From contig CAKQWM010000003.1 in the NCBI GenBank assembly GCA_934278995.1, positions 134,895 to 198,894 on the forward strand: a DNA stretch of 64,000 nucleotides. The letters are read 5' to 3'. The DNA comes from an uncultured Clostridia bacterium. GTDB taxonomy: Bacteria > Bacillota > Clostridia > Christensenellales > Borkfalkiaceae. The notes beneath the pieces are model-generated. The model was not told where the DNA came from. It did not search any database and was given only the letters and a program-made list of their open reading frames with translations. The translations under genes and the position numbers were made by a program. This document shows positions 63,476 through 64,000 of the stretch, one piece after another (position 1 is the stretch's first letter; each line of letters opens with the position of its first letter).

Positions 63476-63510
63476 AATAGTTTTATTGCCAAAATAATTG
63501 CTTTTTGTTT

Positions 63511-63803
63511 AGGGATTCCATTCGTCATCGCTAATTACCGAAAAGGCGACTTTTCAGCCCTTTTCCGTGACCGCTCGGTCGCAGTACGGATAGTACGGCA
63601 TCCCTTACGCTCACGAAAAATCATCTGAAAATGCGCTCTTTTCGGTGCGAAGCATTTTTGCGGAGAAGAAATCGCCTATTTAGGTTAAAGTTTTTGCAAG
63701 GCAAACGACCGAAAGCGTACTGTACGTACGGTGATGGGAGTTTAACACAGCAAAAACCGATTTATTCCCGCAAAAATAATTAGTGATAATGATTGGAATC
63801 CCT
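63511..63803. mobile_element. 292-bp element with terminal inverted repeats, copy 2
   Basis: Same ends and interior as 33944-34235 with about eight changes including one 1-bp insertion (97% identity). TA flanks both ends here (the bases beside GGGATTCC and GGAATCCC), as for insertions with a TA target. It lies upstream of rnhA in the same orientation as copy 1. Bases 63804-64000 show nothing recognisable. Confidence 0.85.
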
Positions 63804-64000
63804 ATGAAAATATTATACAACAAACCGAACCGATTTGCAAGCAAATAGACTTACTCACGCAAACGAATGCTTCGCATTGTAAGCCGTTAGCCTTTTATTA
63901 TATATTTGCACGCTTGCGCGTGTTTGGTTGCGTGTCCGAATCCCCTGTTTTAACACTCTATATACTATCAAATTAAAAACTACTTTCTCTATCAAATCAA

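Overview
The window looks like chromosomal DNA from a low-GC, probably anaerobic member of the Bacillota (class Clostridia or a close relative). The grounds are: an IspH protein fused to S1 domains, a GerW-type sporulation protein, groESL behind a CIRCE operator, a Firmicutes-type LexA box, a mutS-mutL-miaA cluster and a Na+-pumping biotin-dependent decarboxylase operon. No species can be named from the sequence alone.

Layout. 1-7050: a complete type II-A CRISPR-Cas locus read leftwards (cas9, cas1, cas2, csn2, leader, array of at least 13 repeats). A compact tracrRNA with its own promoter is read rightwards from just upstream of cas9; its anti-repeat can be paired with the array repeat base by base. 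7360-11125: phosphohexomutase, M19 dipeptidase, cyclophilin, dCMP deaminase. 11400-13465: heat-shock groESL under CIRCE. 13640-14650: lexA under its own SOS box, divergent from a Cys-rich mini-protein. 14645-22583: methionine gamma-lyase-like enzyme, miaA, mutL, mutS, miaB (tRNA modification and mismatch repair). 22675-33894: class A PBP, two EamA transporters, and a cell-division/sporulation block (site-2 protease, scpA, scpB, malic enzyme, DUF2953-like, gerW, dacF, rluB). 33944-40430: a repeat-rich stretch with a 292-bp terminal-inverted-repeat element, glyA, tRNA-Ala, three repeated terminators, a membrane protein with a uL15-like tail, a lipoprotein and an XRE regulator. 40623-47772: a surface/secretion island (collagen-like/InlB-repeat/BspA-LRR lipoprotein, GIY-YIG protein, acyl-ACP thioesterase, transglutaminase lipoprotein) broken by two tRNA-Thr genes. 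47773-49263: repeats, a duplicated tRNA-Tyr end and a six-tRNA cluster. 49435-54046: ispH-S1, plsC, cmk and a flavoprotein. 54153-59063: five-gene carboxyltransferase/Na+ pump operon. 59298-63475: a GalT-family protein without its active site, DNA polymerase IV, a VTT membrane protein, RNase HI. A second copy of the 292-bp element lies at 63511-63803.

How parts work together. The CRISPR locus carries every part a type II-A system needs (adaptation genes, effector, guide RNA and array), each with a readable promoter or coupling signal except the cas9 promoter. The carboxyltransferase operon holds both a 12S/MmdA-type and a 5S/OadA-type carboxyltransferase plus one biotin carrier and the OadB/OadG membrane pump, which suggests transcarboxylation coupled to Na+ export. 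Four strong promoters share a TGTTAT-type extended -10 with good 17-bp spacing where a -35 is clear.

The most promising undescribed items are the dispersed 292-bp element, the GalT-like protein lacking catalytic histidines, the membrane-anchored uL15-like protein, the hybrid carboxyltransferase/pump operon, the tRNA-Tyr end duplication and the short tracrRNA of this Cas9.
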